A stretch of DNA of 64,000 bases, taken from contig NZ_BKZW01000001.1 of assembly GCF_008974265.1 (NCBI RefSeq), positions 3,596,001 through 3,660,000 on the forward strand, in the 5' to 3' direction. Of this stretch, positions 7,425-17,541 are shown one piece after another (positions within the stretch are counted from its first letter, which is position 1; the number at the start of each line of letters is the position of its first letter). The notes under the pieces were generated by a model. That model saw only the letters and a list, made by a program, of their open reading frames with translations. It was not told where the DNA came from and made no database searches. The position numbers were made by a program, and so were the translations under genes. The stretch comes from Dictyobacter vulcani (GTDB taxonomy: Bacteria > Chloroflexota > Ktedonobacteria > Ktedonobacterales > Ktedonobacteraceae).

Positions 7425-10199
7425 ATGACACAACAGATTACCCATTTGCAACTCGAAGAGGCAGTTAAACGGTCCCCTCGCAAATGGGTCTACCTTTTTA
7501 GCGAAGGCAACGCGAAAATGCGTGACCTGCTCGGTGGTAAGGGAGCAGGAGTTGCTGAGATGACGAATGCAGGATTACCCGTGCCTCCAGGTTTCACTAT
7601 CACGACTGAGGCATGTAACGGATATTATGAGGCAGCCAAGCAATTTCCCGCAGGTGTCTGGGAACAGGTGCAGATGGCACTGCAAATTATTGAGCAGCAG
7701 ACAGGCAAAGGCTTTGGCAAGAAGGAAAATCCTTTGCTCGTTTCTGTGCGCTCTGGTGCCAAATTCTCGATGCCAGGTATGATGGATACGGTACTCAACC
7801 TCGGCATCAATGACGAAACAGTGCAAGGACTGGTGGAGCTTACAGGCAATGAGCGTTTCGCCTACGATGCCTATCGTCGCTTTATCCAGATGTTCAGCAA
7901 AATTGTTCTTGATACTGAACCTCGTGATTTCGAGGCTGTCCTCGATCGCTATAAAGAGCAGGTTAGGGTCTCTAGTGATGCAGAACTTTCCGCCTCGGAT
8001 CTCAAAAAAATCGTTGACGAGTTCAAGCAAATCGCAGAGCTTCAGTCTGGTGAACCCTTTCCAGTCGATGTTTTCCAGCAACTCCACAAAGCAATTGAGG
8101 CTGTCTTTTCCTCCTGGAATAATAAGCGTGCCATCGACTACCGCAACTTTAACAAGATCCCGCATGACTTGGGCACTGGCGTCAACGTGCAGATGATGGT
8201 ATTTGGCAACATGGGCGATGATAGTGGCACGGGTGTAGCCTTTACACGTAATCCCAGCACAGGAGAAAAAGTTCTGTATGGTGAATATTTACTCAATGCA
8301 CAGGGTGAAGACGTGGTGGCAGGTATCCGCACTCCATCCAAGATCAGCCGCTTGCAAGCTGATTTGCCTGCTGTGTATCAGGAGTTCCAGGAGATCGCGA
8401 ACCGCCTGGAGCAACACTACCATGATATGCAGGACCTAGAATTCACAGTCGAGAAAGGCAAGCTGTACATGTTGCAGACACGCTCAGCCAAGCGCAATGC
8501 GTCTGCAGCCGTTAAGGTTGCTGTTGACATGGTTGGGGAAGGTTTAATCTCCCAGGAAGAGGCGCTAAAACGTGTCGATCCAGTTCAGGTCTACCAACTT
8601 CTACTGCCACGCTTTAATGATGAGGAGAAGTGGAAGGCCCGTCAAACAGGTCGCTTGTTGGCAAAAGGTCTGAACGCTTCCCCTGGTGCTGCATATGGTA
8701 AGGCCATTTTCAATGCGGACCGCGCTGAGACGTTGGGGAAGGCAGGAATTCCAGTGGTGCTGGTACGACCGGAGACCAGCCCGGATGATGTGCATGGAAT
8801 GTTGGTGGCAAAGGGAGTTTTGACCGCTCGTGGTGGTGCAACGAGTCATGCGGCAGTTGTTGCGCGTGGTCTTGGCCTTCCTTGTGTTGCCGGATGTGAG
8901 GATATTCGTGTCTCCGAAGAGGAACATCTTTTCCGTGTGGTTGGTTCCAATGTTGTGATCAAAGAGGGCGATGACATTTCCATTGATGGTGCGACGGGTG
9001 AAGTCTTCGCCGGTATCATCAAAGCCGTTGATGCTGACTTTGACAAAGAGCTTGATCTGAAGACGTTACTGAGTTGGGCTGATCAGCATCGCAAGTTGGG
9101 TGTATTGGCAAATGCTGACAATCCTCGTGATGCCCAACGTTCTGTAATCTTTGGTGCTGAAGGTATCGGCCTCTGTCGTACCGAGCATATGTTCATGGAA
9201 CAGGAACGCCTGCCAGTTGTGCAGAAGATGATCCTGGCCCAGAGCAAAGAGGAGCGCCAGGCTGCGCTGGATCAACTGTTGGCATTCCAGCGCGACGACT
9301 TCTTGAACATCTTCGAGGCGATGATCAATCCCAAGACAGGTGAAGGGTATCCAGTAGTCATCCGCTTGATCGATATGCCGCTACATGAGTTCTTGCCCTC
9401 CTATGAGGAGCTACTTGTCGAGACGACACGCTTGGAGATTCAAGGTGGTCACGATGCTGAGCTCAAAGAGAAGCAGAAACTGTTGGAAACGGTTCGGGCC
9501 ATGCGTGAGGTGAATCCCATGTTGGGCCTGCGAGGTTGCCGCTTGAGTCTGCTCTTCCCAGAGATCAACCTCATGCAGACGCGTGCCATCTTTGAAGCAG
9601 CGTCACTGCTAACAGCCAGAGGAAAGAAGCTTCATCCAAAGATCATGATTCCCCTTATTGGTCATGTCAATGAACTCAAGGAAGTGCGTCGCCAACTGCA
9701 ATCGGTGGCTGACGATATTATTCCGCAGAATCGTATTGACTATCAATTCGGGACCATGATAGAGGTACCACGAGCTACGGTGATTGCCGATCAGCTAGCC
9801 AGAGAAACTGACTTCTTTAGCTTCGGCACCAATGATCTGACACAAATGACCTTTGGTTATAGCCGTGACGACGCTGAGGGCAAATTCTTGCTCAAGTATG
9901 TTGAAGGTTTGGAGATTCCTGGTTTGAAGAATAAGGTCAAGATTCTGCCAGTGAACCCGTTTCAAACGCTAGATCGGGAGGGCGTTGGCCGACTGGTGGC
10001 GATAGCAGTTGAAATGGGTCGTCGTGCGCGTCCAGATATCGAACTAGGCCTGTGTGGTGAGCACGGGGGAGATCCTGACACCATTACTTTCTGTCATGAA
10101 ATTGGACTTCACTATGTCAGTTGCTCACCATTCCGCGTCCCAATTGCGCGCTTGGCAGCAGCGCAAGCTGCCCTAAGCAACACCGAAAGAGATAAATAA
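7425..10199 (+). CDS. ppdK: Pyruvate, phosphate dikinase
   Basis: This enzyme interconverts pyruvate, ATP and phosphate with PEP, AMP and pyrophosphate in the cytoplasm. The 924-residue chain is slightly longer than the usual 870-900. The N-terminal ATP-grasp region is intact (LGGKGAGVAEM, SGAKFSMPGMMDTVLNLG), the phosphohistidine domain has GGATSHAAVV with the catalytic His at about 475, and the C-terminal PEP/pyruvate barrel has GLCRTEHMF, FGTNDLTQMT and the catalytic Cys in GLCGEHGGDP (about 877). I chose the ATG at 7425 because it follows GGAGG; the reading frame is open upstream to 7356 but that adds an unrelated leader. A strong terminator follows. Its promoter shares a box with the cyclitol operon, so it may supply PEP or pyruvate flux when that pathway is on. 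Confidence 0.97.
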   Translation: MTQQITHLQLEEAVKRSPRKWVYLFSEGNAKMRDLLGGKGAGVAEMTNAGLPVPPGFTITTEACNGYYEAAKQFPAGVWEQVQMALQIIEQQTGKGFGKKENPLLVSVRSGAKFSMPGMMDTVLNLGINDETVQGLVELTGNERFAYDAYRRFIQMFSKIVLDTEPRDFEAVLDRYKEQVRVSSDAELSASDLKKIVDEFKQIAELQSGEPFPVDVFQQLHKAIEAVFSSWNNKRAIDYRNFNKIPHDLGTGVNVQMMVFGNMGDDSGTGVAFTRNPSTGEKVLYGEYLLNAQGEDVVAGIRTPSKISRLQADLPAVYQEFQEIANRLEQHYHDMQDLEFTVEKGKLYMLQTRSAKRNASAAVKVAVDMVGEGLISQEEALKRVDPVQVYQLLLPRFNDEEKWKARQTGRLLAKGLNASPGAAYGKAIFNADRAETLGKAGIPVVLVRPETSPDDVHGMLVAKGVLTARGGATSHAAVVARGLGLPCVAGCEDIRVSEEEHLFRVVGSNVVIKEGDDISIDGATGEVFAGIIKAVDADFDKELDLKTLLSWADQHRKLGVLANADNPRDAQRSVIFGAEGIGLCRTEHMFMEQERLPVVQKMILAQSKEERQAALDQLLAFQRDDFLNIFEAMINPKTGEGYPVVIRLIDMPLHEFLPSYEELLVETTRLEIQGGHDAELKEKQKLLETVRAMREVNPMLGLRGCRLSLLFPEINLMQTRAIFEAASLLTARGKKLHPKIMIPLIGHVNELKEVRRQLQSVADDIIPQNRIDYQFGTMIEVPRATVIADQLARETDFFSFGTNDLTQMTFGYSRDDAEGKFLLKYVEGLEIPGLKNKVKILPVNPFQTLDREGVGRLVAIAVEMGRRARPDIELGLCGEHGGDPDTITFCHEIGLHYVSCSPFRVPIARLAAAQAALSNTERDK

Positions 10200-10261
10200 C
10201 AACGCACCTTTAGAAATACAAGTCAGCTTGAGCTGAGCGTTGATACCAGCAGTATCCATAG

Positions 10262-10299
10262 GAGGGACGACGCAAAGCGCGAGCGTCGTCCCTCTTTTT
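10262..10299 (+). terminator. Rho-independent terminator of ppdK
   Basis: GAGGGACGACGC (10262-10273) pairs perfectly with GCGTCGTCCCTC (10283-10294) around a nine-base loop and is followed by five T. It lies about 60 bases after the ppdK stop. Confidence 0.92.
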
Positions 10300-10626
10300 G
10301 CGCTCGTAAGTAATGAAGATTTTTATCCATAGATGAAGCTTGTTGGGTGCATTATTAGGGATGATGATACGTCGAAGGACTGACTATGTTGTCATGTTCG
10401 CATACCATTACCCAATCTCCTGGTTCGTAAAAATAGGCAGAATGCTCTTTATTCATCCAATATGATTAGAAGTGATATAATGCTTTCGTGTATGAAGGAG
10501 AGAAATAGATAGACAGACCTTTGCCATGAAACTTTATATTGACTGCTAGGGATTCTCTACTTTGCGACAAGATGAAAATATATGTGTACTCACAAAATAT
10601 GGATATGGTGTAGGGAGAAAATCATT
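10300..10626. other. Intergenic region with promoter for the second BTAD regulator
   Basis: No gene seen. A TATAAT -10 occurs at 10476-10481 in the context GTGATATAATG, similar to GTGATATACT upstream of the first BTAD gene near 2500. The leader to the ATG at 10627 is about 140 bases. Confidence 0.45.
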
Positions 10627-12711
10627 ATGCAGAATCAAGGCGATACAATGCTATCTCACTTTCCATTACTACGCGTCCATCTCTGTGGGCCGTTGCAGAT
10701 AACGTGGAATGATTCAGTCAGCGGACAGCGCCTGTCCGCTGATGATTCCTCTGGCAGTGGTCGAGATCGAGCCGCCGCCCTCTCTCTACTCGCGCTCCTG
10801 TTACGCCAGCCCAATCGGCGAGCCCACCGTGATTGGGTAATGGAACAGTTTTGGCCGGAGGGTAGCCGCAGTGTTGCCGTTCATCGTCTGGAGAACATTT
10901 TTTCCTGTCTACGCAAATTACTGCGCCCCCCTGGTGGGGATGAGAGCTTAGTGCGCTCCATCCTTGGCAAGAAGACCAGCGGTCCCACCTATTGTATCGA
11001 AGCTTACCCCAAGGTGTGGGTGGATATGGATGCCTTGACCTGTAATATCGAGCAGGCGTGCCGCATGGAGCGGTTTGGTGATGACGCGCTCCCCTTCTGG
11101 CAACAGGCTTTTCACTTGCTCAAGCGTGGCCCGTTCCTGGCTGATAGTCCTTATGAGCCCTATGCTGCCTGGGTCAATAACCAACGTGAACAACTCCATA
11201 GTAGTTACCGGCAATGTGTGCATGCCCTCTCGCGGCTCTACCTTGCCCGACATGGAAATGCAGGCAAGACTGAGGCCTTGCTCTTGCTGCGTACGTACTG
11301 GCAACACTACAAAACTGATGAGGATGCGCTACGTCCCTTACTGGAACTGTTGGGTGAGCAGGAACGCTATCAGGAAGCCGAGGAATACTATCAGCAATTG
11401 CTGCTGGCCCTGGCCGACCTTGGACCTGATGAGGAGGGACGGCCTCGCATTCCAGATCTACGCACGCAAGATATTCGTGAATATCTGAAGACGAAAAAAC
11501 TACAACCAACACAGAGAGTGCAACATCTTCTTCCCATTTCATCTGCATTGCCAGTTGATCCACAACTATCTATTCCCCCACTTGTCCTTCCTCAAGAAAA
11601 TCATGGTGGAGTTGATCTTTTTCACCTTGGGATTACGGCATTAATTTTGCATCAACAACAGTCCGGCTGGAATATTCATGAATTAGAACAACAAGTAACG
11701 CAAGCATTAGATAATATTATTCCCGAGGTACAAAAAATGCAACTTTCTCGACGTGACATTCTCCGTTTTATTGTGAGTATGCCTTTAGCATTGTATGACT
11801 TCACTGATGTTTCCCGTCAATCGTCCAAATTGGTTCCTCAGGAAATCATTCCACTGTATGCAGCAGGAATACCAGCTTGCTGGCGACTCTACTATGAAGG
11901 AGGGCAAACCCAATTGGAGCATGTTCTTCCACGCTATATTTCTCATTTGACACTACTCACGAGAAACCCCTCAAAGTTACAAAAAAACGCCGCAGGATTG
12001 CTCTCTCAAGCCTATCAACTGATGGCATTGTTAGCTCAAAGTCATGAACACTTTGATGATGCCATCGAGTATTGTCAACATGCAGCTTTTTATGGAGGAT
12101 ATGCAGAAGATGCCAATCTACAAGTAATGGCATATATCCGTCTTCAAGATACGTACTGGGAGCAGCAGGTATTTGACAAATGCTTTACAACATTGAAGCA
12201 AGCTGAACTTCTTGCCGAAAACACGACATTACTTTTAAGAGGACGCATCTTTGCACGACTTGCGAATATCTCTTCTTACCGATCAGAACTTACGTCAGCT
12301 CAACACTATATAGATCTTGCCCAACAAACCTTTCCTCAGCATCCAGAAATGGATCCAAGTTTTCTCTATAGTCATACAACCCACTTTGTCTTATATGCGA
12401 ATGAAGTTTCAGCCCGCATAAAACTCGGCCAGTTGCAAAGAGCTCGAGATGCCGTCGTAAATGCAGAGAAATTTGTCCTCGGTCCAGCGAACCCAAGAAA
12501 AATAGATGTTACCCACTATCAAATCCAAGTCGCGGTGGCATTAGAGGACCTTGAGCAGTGTGCAGTTCTTTTTGAAAAACTGATCTATTATGTGAAAAAG
12601 TATGGACAGGAATTGGATCGGAGGAACACGTATACCCTGTATCAATCACTTCATGAGCATTGGCCACATGAAGCGCGAGTAGAAAAAATGAAACAAGCTC
12701 TTCTTTCCTAA
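10627..12711 (+). CDS. SARP-like regulator with BTAD domain
   Basis: About 694 residues from the ATG at 10627, which follows AGGGAG; the reading frame extends upstream to 10582 without a ribosome site. The N-terminal winged-helix region (LRVHLCGPLQI, ALSLLALLLRQ, AVHRLENIFSCLRKLL, WVDMDAL) and BTAD helices (LLLLRTYWQHYKTDEDALRPLLELLG) are clear within residues 10-280. The C-terminal half is TPR-like (ARLANISSYRSELTSAQHYIDLAQQTF). The first 280 residues use GC-richer, more formal codons than the tail, which suggests domain recombination. It is closely related to the pseudogene at 26581. As a SARP-type protein it is the best local candidate to bind the 11-bp-spaced heptamers at 7106, 14026 and 26287. 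Confidence 0.8.
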   Translation: MQNQGDTMLSHFPLLRVHLCGPLQITWNDSVSGQRLSADDSSGSGRDRAAALSLLALLLRQPNRRAHRDWVMEQFWPEGSRSVAVHRLENIFSCLRKLLRPPGGDESLVRSILGKKTSGPTYCIEAYPKVWVDMDALTCNIEQACRMERFGDDALPFWQQAFHLLKRGPFLADSPYEPYAAWVNNQREQLHSSYRQCVHALSRLYLARHGNAGKTEALLLLRTYWQHYKTDEDALRPLLELLGEQERYQEAEEYYQQLLLALADLGPDEEGRPRIPDLRTQDIREYLKTKKLQPTQRVQHLLPISSALPVDPQLSIPPLVLPQENHGGVDLFHLGITALILHQQQSGWNIHELEQQVTQALDNIIPEVQKMQLSRRDILRFIVSMPLALYDFTDVSRQSSKLVPQEIIPLYAAGIPACWRLYYEGGQTQLEHVLPRYISHLTLLTRNPSKLQKNAAGLLSQAYQLMALLAQSHEHFDDAIEYCQHAAFYGGYAEDANLQVMAYIRLQDTYWEQQVFDKCFTTLKQAELLAENTTLLLRGRIFARLANISSYRSELTSAQHYIDLAQQTFPQHPEMDPSFLYSHTTHFVLYANEVSARIKLGQLQRARDAVVNAEKFVLGPANPRKIDVTHYQIQVAVALEDLEQCAVLFEKLIYYVKKYGQELDRRNTYTLYQSLHEHWPHEARVEKMKQALLS

Positions 12712-12720
12712 AAAGAGAAG

Positions 12721-13581
12721 TTATTGATTCAAAAGATCAGACGTGAGATCAAGCTCCTGTTGCTCACTATAGGTCGTCCAGTCTGCTTTTGTATAGGCAA
12801 GACGAAGTCCCACACGCTCCATATTGTGCTGACTGCCTGTTCCGACACCCGCTTGCCCTACAATAAGCTCACACCCCTGTTTGGCTGCCCTATCAATGCG
12901 GGTTTGGAGCAGTGCTTTATGGCACCCATAGCCCCGAAAAGAGGGAAGCGTAGCAGCAAGCGCAAGATACCCTACCTGTTCATGAAGAGAAAGGACCGCA
13001 ATAGCAACTGGTTTCTTGTCAATGAGGGCAAAGAAGCATTCGTTGCTTGATAGCGTCACAAGACCACATATACTGTCATGGACATAGTCATAATCAGGAG
13101 TCTTTGGAATGCCAAAACTTTTGAAATAAATATCGGCAAATATTTCTTTTTCTCCAGGCAAAACACCACGGATGGCAAGATGAGGGAACCTGGCTTTTTC
13201 TATAGCAGGAAGCCCATAAAGGACATTATAAAATCCTGATTGGTAAAAATCATTTTTTGCAAGATGCCAAAGGAGCGAAGGAGATGAAAGATGAGGAACA
13301 ACCTCGAAACTACAACGAGCACCATAGTTACGATACCATTGAGTAATGTCATGAACAAAATGAGTATCATCTGCACTTATATGATGCACTCGATTGAACG
13401 TCGCGCTGTTTGCCTTTTGTGTCAATGAGGCTATTGCCGTCCCAAAGGAGCGAACATGTACACCATACAGATTATTGGAGAACAATGACAATAATCTGTG
13501 CTTTTCAGTCGAAAAAAAGGTAATGCTGGTTTCTAATCTGGTAGCTAGTCGTGGCGTCACAGGGGGTATGTGTGTATCCAT
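12721..13581 (-). CDS. GNAT-family N-acetyltransferase
   Basis: About 286 residues from the preferred ATG at 13581; the frame is open to an alternative ATG at 13659 with no ribosome site. The C-terminal 150 residues have the GNAT fold: PVAIAVLSLHEQVGYLALAATLPSFRGYGCHKALLQTRIDRA, with the acetyl-CoA loop RGYGCHKAL in place of the usual R/Q-x-x-G-x-G/A. The first 130 residues resemble the degenerate N-terminal half of double-GNAT proteins. It converges on the BTAD gene with only nine bases between stops. The substrate is unknown; a small amine or antibiotic-like target is possible. Confidence 0.75.
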   Translation of the reverse strand: MDTHIPPVTPRLATRLETSITFFSTEKHRLLSLFSNNLYGVHVRSFGTAIASLTQKANSATFNRVHHISADDTHFVHDITQWYRNYGARCSFEVVPHLSSPSLLWHLAKNDFYQSGFYNVLYGLPAIEKARFPHLAIRGVLPGEKEIFADIYFKSFGIPKTPDYDYVHDSICGLVTLSSNECFFALIDKKPVAIAVLSLHEQVGYLALAATLPSFRGYGCHKALLQTRIDRAAKQGCELIVGQAGVGTGSQHNMERVGLRLAYTKADWTTYSEQQELDLTSDLLNQ

Positions 13582-13659
13582 GTGTGGAGTCTTCTTTCCA
13601 ATGAGCTTTTTCCAGGCATCACAATAGGATACACCAGCTGCACTTGACACGACGAACAT

Positions 13660-14174
13660 CGTAGCGTTCTAGCGTACCTGTCCTCCATGCAGGCCCTGTT
13701 TGTTTCCTGTAACGACATTCCTTTGAGTTACTCTGACTTTTACCTACGACTATTCCTATGTGGCAGTTGCTTAATGGCCCCTACATGGAGATGGTGTTTC
13801 CTTTGCCACTACTATAACATATAGAAACGCTCTTGAAACTCATTACATTTGGATTGAAAGATAGCTGTTCTCCAGGTAACAGTTCTTCTATATAGCTTTT
13901 ATATAGCTTTAAAAATATGATCATTTCTGTTTTTATACGGATGAGGTCATGAACAATATGTCACCTTGAAGGAGCAGGACTAGAAAGCTGCCAGGTAGGA
14001 GCAACGCACAAGATTTCTTCGTATCGCAGGAATCTCGTAGGAGTCCGGCTTGTTATAATGTCAATGGCAGCAAAAGTATATTGTAAATTATATTACGTCA
14101 GAAGCTTCTCTGGCATTTTTTCATAGAGATAAGAAAGATAGGTATCATGGTTTGTTGTAAAGGAGGCTATGTTG
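13660..14174. other. Intergenic region with SARP-box promoter
   Basis: No gene seen. AT-rich repeats (TATAGCTTTT twice near 13890) precede the shared promoter element at 14026-14059. An isolated extra GTAGGAG at 13995 lies just upstream of it. Confidence 0.45.
14026..14059 (+). promoter_or_regulatory. SARP-box-like promoter (copy 2)
   Basis: Heptamers GCAGGAA (14026) and GTAGGAG (14037) start 11 bases apart; CTTGT and a perfect TATAAT -10 (14054-14059) with extended TG follow. Geometry is identical to copies at 7106 and 26287. It lies 115 bases upstream of the FkbM methyltransferase ATG. Confidence 0.7.
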
Positions 14175-14921
14175 ATGTTTCATTTTAGACCAGGTACAAA
14201 TGATGGATTGATATACAGAGGAATTTATGAACAAAATGAGTATCATCTTCCTCCATCCTTTGCGCGGACAGATCTCATTGTAGATGTTGGGGCGCATATT
14301 GGTTTTTTTACTTCTCTTGCGGTAGAGCGTGGCGCGGGTACCGTGTATGCAGTTGAAGCAAACGCAGAAAATTATCTGATGGCAAAGCAACATCTCGAAC
14401 AATTTATACAACAAGGTCGCGTTCTGTTACAGCAAGGCGCAGTATGGAGATCGGATGAGAAAAGAGCTATGTTGCACCATAGTGGATATAAATGTGGTTT
14501 CGATCACCCTCATCCGGGCATAGAAGTGAATACTGGGGCTGGAAACGTTCTTTTTGGTCAGACAGGCGAGGAAGTACCAGTTATTCCCTTTGATGCGCTT
14601 GTTTGGGAAGCAACGCAACAGGGAACGCGTAGAGTGCGTTGCCTGAAATTGGATTGCGAAGGATCTGAATGGCCTATCCTATGTACCTCCCAAACATTGC
14701 ATCTGATAGATGAGATTAAAGGTGAGTACCATGAAATTGGAGGAGCATATGACTCTCTGAATCCGCTTCTCCTATCTCTCCCTGGCTATAAACAATTTAC
14801 TGTTGTGGAATTGGAAAAAATTTTATGTGAACATCATTTTACCTTTTCTCATACTCGCGCCACACGAAACGATGGATCGCCAGCGCCACGAGGAATGTTC
14901 TTTGCAACCAAAGTGGCATAA
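14175..14921 (+). CDS. FkbM-family S-adenosylmethionine methyltransferase
   Basis: About 248 residues. Motif I DVGAHIGFFTSLAVERG (about 38-54) and the acidic ribose contact YAVEANAENY, followed later by LKLDCEGSEWPIL, are the FkbM hallmarks. Family members O-methylate sugars, polyketides or cyclitol-type hydroxyls. AGGAGG at 14161-14166 is spaced two bases from the ATG at 14169 but eight from the ATG at 14175, so the latter is the likely start. The gene carries the same promoter element as the cyclitol operon on the other strand, which makes that pathway product its most plausible substrate; this link is inference. Confidence 0.85.
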   Translation: MFHFRPGTNDGLIYRGIYEQNEYHLPPSFARTDLIVDVGAHIGFFTSLAVERGAGTVYAVEANAENYLMAKQHLEQFIQQGRVLLQQGAVWRSDEKRAMLHHSGYKCGFDHPHPGIEVNTGAGNVLFGQTGEEVPVIPFDALVWEATQQGTRRVRCLKLDCEGSEWPILCTSQTLHLIDEIKGEYHEIGGAYDSLNPLLLSLPGYKQFTVVELEKILCEHHFTFSHTRATRNDGSPAPRGMFFATKVA

Positions 14922-15050
14922 CTATACTTCAAGGTTTTCTAACCAGGAGGTCTATCGCCTCTAGGAGGCAAACTACATCGATATATTGAAGCGTATGATA
15001 GTAATTCTTGTTGAATGAAAGGAGCAGCACAGGCATGGTACTGTTCCTTT

Positions 15051-15784
15051 TCATTGTTCCTTTGCATGTTGCTTGGTCGGAACTCGTACAGAGGGCCGAT
15101 CCCCATCTGATTTAGGCTGGGCCAAGAGCTGTTCCCATGGGATGCGTGTGGATGTGCCGATATCTTGCAAATGGAACCCATCATTATGCTTTACCAGCTG
15201 CCAATGCTCCCCTGTATTGCCCTCACTGCTCTTTTTCCAGTGTGTTATCGCTGTATTGCGTGTAGAAGAACGTGTCGGGGGAAGTTCCCATTCATCCATA
15301 TGAAAGAAGTAGAGAAACGAGCCGTCAATCACGCCACCGTGACAAACAAGAACAATAGTTTTTCCCTCATGCTCGCGCACAATTCGATCTAATGCTGTTC
15401 TCACGCGCAACATGAATTGCGCCCAACTCTCACCTGCGGGAGCTATAGGACGAAAAGGCATTGTCTCATAGTTCGGTTGGCCGAATCTCTCCCAGAAGGT
15501 TTCTATTGGCAGACCCTCAGCCTCACCAGGACGCAATTCCTGAATCTCATCGTCGAGATGCAGCGGTAACCCAAGCGCAGGAGCGATAATCTGCGCGGTC
15601 TGCAAGGCTCGGGGAATGTACTGGCTATCAAGACATCAGCCGCAATTTCTTTTGTCGCTGCCAGGCGATCACGGAGACGCTGGGCCTGTAAAATTCCTAG
15701 TGGTGATAAACCGCCGTCGCCGACAAATCTCTCGACTGCGCTCATTGCTTCCCCATGGCGGATAAGATACAAGTGAGTCATCAA
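15051..15784 (-). pseudogene. Histidine phosphatase family gene with frameshift
   Basis: A phosphoglycerate-mutase-like phosphatase split into two frames. The first frame (ATG 15784) has the catalytic LIRHGEA motif with the nucleophile His; the second has ELRPGEAEGLP and the second His in VLVCHGGVIDG. The frames join near 15611-15618, where one base appears missing after codons for DVLIAST: restoring it gives PRALQTAQII, the expected family sequence. The span is 734 bases, consistent with a single deletion from a 244-residue gene. It could also be a sequencing error. The intact protein would be a cytosolic phosphatase of unknown substrate. Confidence 0.75.
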
Positions 15785-16180
15785 TGGTATGCTCCCTCTC
15801 TCAATTAAAAAAACGCTTGAAACAATTATACCTGAATGCTAGCTGGGTACATCTAGATATGAATTGTCGTTTGTCGGGAGCATTTATGTGCACAGTTCTG
15901 TTTCTGCTTCTCTCATGCTGAAGTGTTTGCTCAGAGAAAGCTGTGGGTAGGAGATAAGGTGACCTGATATGGCGCAGCATCATGGATGTTAGCAATACGA
16001 GCATCCATGAGTGATAATTGCATCTGTGATTTTTATTCAGTGTTTTGGAATTCCTGATTGGTAGCAAATTGGCAGGTGCCTATGAGAATATACGGTGCGT
16101 GAAGCACTCTCATAGCAATACCGATGGACTGAATTGATGACTGTACAGTCTGGCGAACGTGCTCTTTGATCAATATGCAT
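15785..16180. other. Intergenic stretch
   Basis: No gene or strong signal seen. A minus-strand TATAAT (about 15822-15827) could serve the histidine phosphatase gene. A lone GTAGGAG at 15949 lacks the paired heptamer and the -10. Confidence 0.4.
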
Positions 16181-17464
16181 CTAATGTATCTTGCTTTGTG
16201 CTTCTAGAATGGCTTTTGCAATGTCAAATGGTTTGATGTGCCCGAAGTAATTTGCTTTTTTATGTATCCACCCGTACTTTCTTATGCCAGGATACATTTG
16301 TCTTTGTAGAGCGTTTCCTTCGCCAAGAATGGTTGTAAGTTTTGGATATCCCCAATATCCCGGTCTTGTACCTCCCCAAAGAGTAATAATCGCAGTGTTG
16401 TTCCTTGGTTGTATGCTACTCATATCTCTTTCTGGCGTTATCTTTTGCGTTGCCGCCAGGTGCATCAGTCCTGTATCACCTGTAATGAAAATGTCTGCTT
16501 GATCGATAAGAGCTGTGGTGTCGAGCAAGTGTTCTGGCTGCAAAGCTGTTTCTACGACATATTGAATTTGTCTGCCATACAAGGCTTCAAGTTCTTTATA
16601 CACTTGTTCATGAGCTTCGGGACATGTATACCCAGGTAGAATCCCAACAACTATGCGAGGATTGTGATGGAGCGCTCGCGCAATGCCAGAAACGAGCAAT
16701 TCTGCTGGTGGTCTGGTAACTGAAGAAGAGGTATCAGCCCCGACAAGTAATAACAGTCCATCCGGTTTCTCTGCCTGTTCCTTCAGTTGAGCGACTCTCC
16801 TCTCTGCGTTGGCCACCCGGTGACGTGCCAGAAAGAGTGGCACAGGCTCTGCTCGATCATTTCTCAATGAAGGCTGAACAGCAAAATAGTCATCAACCAA
16901 TACTCTGGTCCTTATATACTTCGGTATATCCTTTAACATGGGTAATGGTAGTAGCGAAAGTTTTTCTACGATGGCTTGTATTTCAAAATTGCGCAAACTG
17001 TTATGTGTGTAGTTTTGCCTTTTTCCAAAGAGTAACGCAAAGTTTTTTGGATCTTCAATAAAAATAGTTTCATATTCAGGTAGAAGTGCTGCGTATTCCA
17101 GCCGTATCTGGGTCATATGTTCAGATTGTTCGTAGAAATCTTTGGGAATCGGAAGAATGCGCATTTCTGTTCCATCAGAAGATGGAGTGGGTATGAATGA
17201 CCTCGGAAGTGCTATCTGATACATTCTTGGATGATCGGCCACAATCTGTATTTGTACCTCGGTACATAAAAGATCAATCGTGGCGTCTGGTTGGTATTTC
17301 CAAATTCTGTCAGCCGTTTCTAGTGCGAATATCATATCGCCAATAACCAACCATGGTTGAATAAGATATGGTCCTCTCTTTGTTGTTGTTCCAGTGGATA
17401 GTACGCGCCATCGCTGGCGCCTTACGAATGACGCCACACAAATGTGAGGGTTGAGCATGTTCAT
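16181..17464 (-). CDS. Glycosyltransferase family 9 protein
   Basis: A 427-residue heptosyltransferase-like GT-B enzyme that would transfer a sugar from a nucleotide donor. The N-terminal lobe has PWLVIGDMIFALETADRIWKYQPDATIDLLC; the C-terminal lobe has LLLVGADTSSSV and the GT9 motif ADIFITGDTGLMHLAATQ, which binds the donor. AAGGAAG lies immediately before ATG 17464 and is six bases from the ATG at 17458, so the second may be the true start. It is the last gene of the five-gene cyclitol operon, 77 bases after the kinase-like gene. In context it may glycosylate the cyclitol product or attach it to an envelope polymer; donor and acceptor are not visible from sequence. Confidence 0.82.
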   Translation of the reverse strand: MNMLNPHICVASFVRRQRWRVLSTGTTTKRGPYLIQPWLVIGDMIFALETADRIWKYQPDATIDLLCTEVQIQIVADHPRMYQIALPRSFIPTPSSDGTEMRILPIPKDFYEQSEHMTQIRLEYAALLPEYETIFIEDPKNFALLFGKRQNYTHNSLRNFEIQAIVEKLSLLPLPMLKDIPKYIRTRVLVDDYFAVQPSLRNDRAEPVPLFLARHRVANAERRVAQLKEQAEKPDGLLLLVGADTSSSVTRPPAELLVSGIARALHHNPRIVVGILPGYTCPEAHEQVYKELEALYGRQIQYVVETALQPEHLLDTTALIDQADIFITGDTGLMHLAATQKITPERDMSSIQPRNNTAIITLWGGTRPGYWGYPKLTTILGEGNALQRQMYPGIRKYGWIHKKANYFGHIKPFDIAKAILEAQSKIH

Positions 17465-17541
17465 CTTCCTTATATGTTACTATTTTGACAACTATCTTTG
17501 CGTGGGGGAAGCCTGATGTATAGCTGACCAGTCATCATGTC

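Noticed and set aside
13995-14001. A GTAGGAG heptamer 31 bases before promoter copy 2
   Set aside because: It does not fall on the 11-bp period with the other heptamers and lacks its own -10; kept only as a remark.
15949-15955. A GTAGGAG heptamer resembling the SARP-box half-site
   Set aside because: The partner heptamer 11 bases upstream and a TATRAT at the right distance are both missing.
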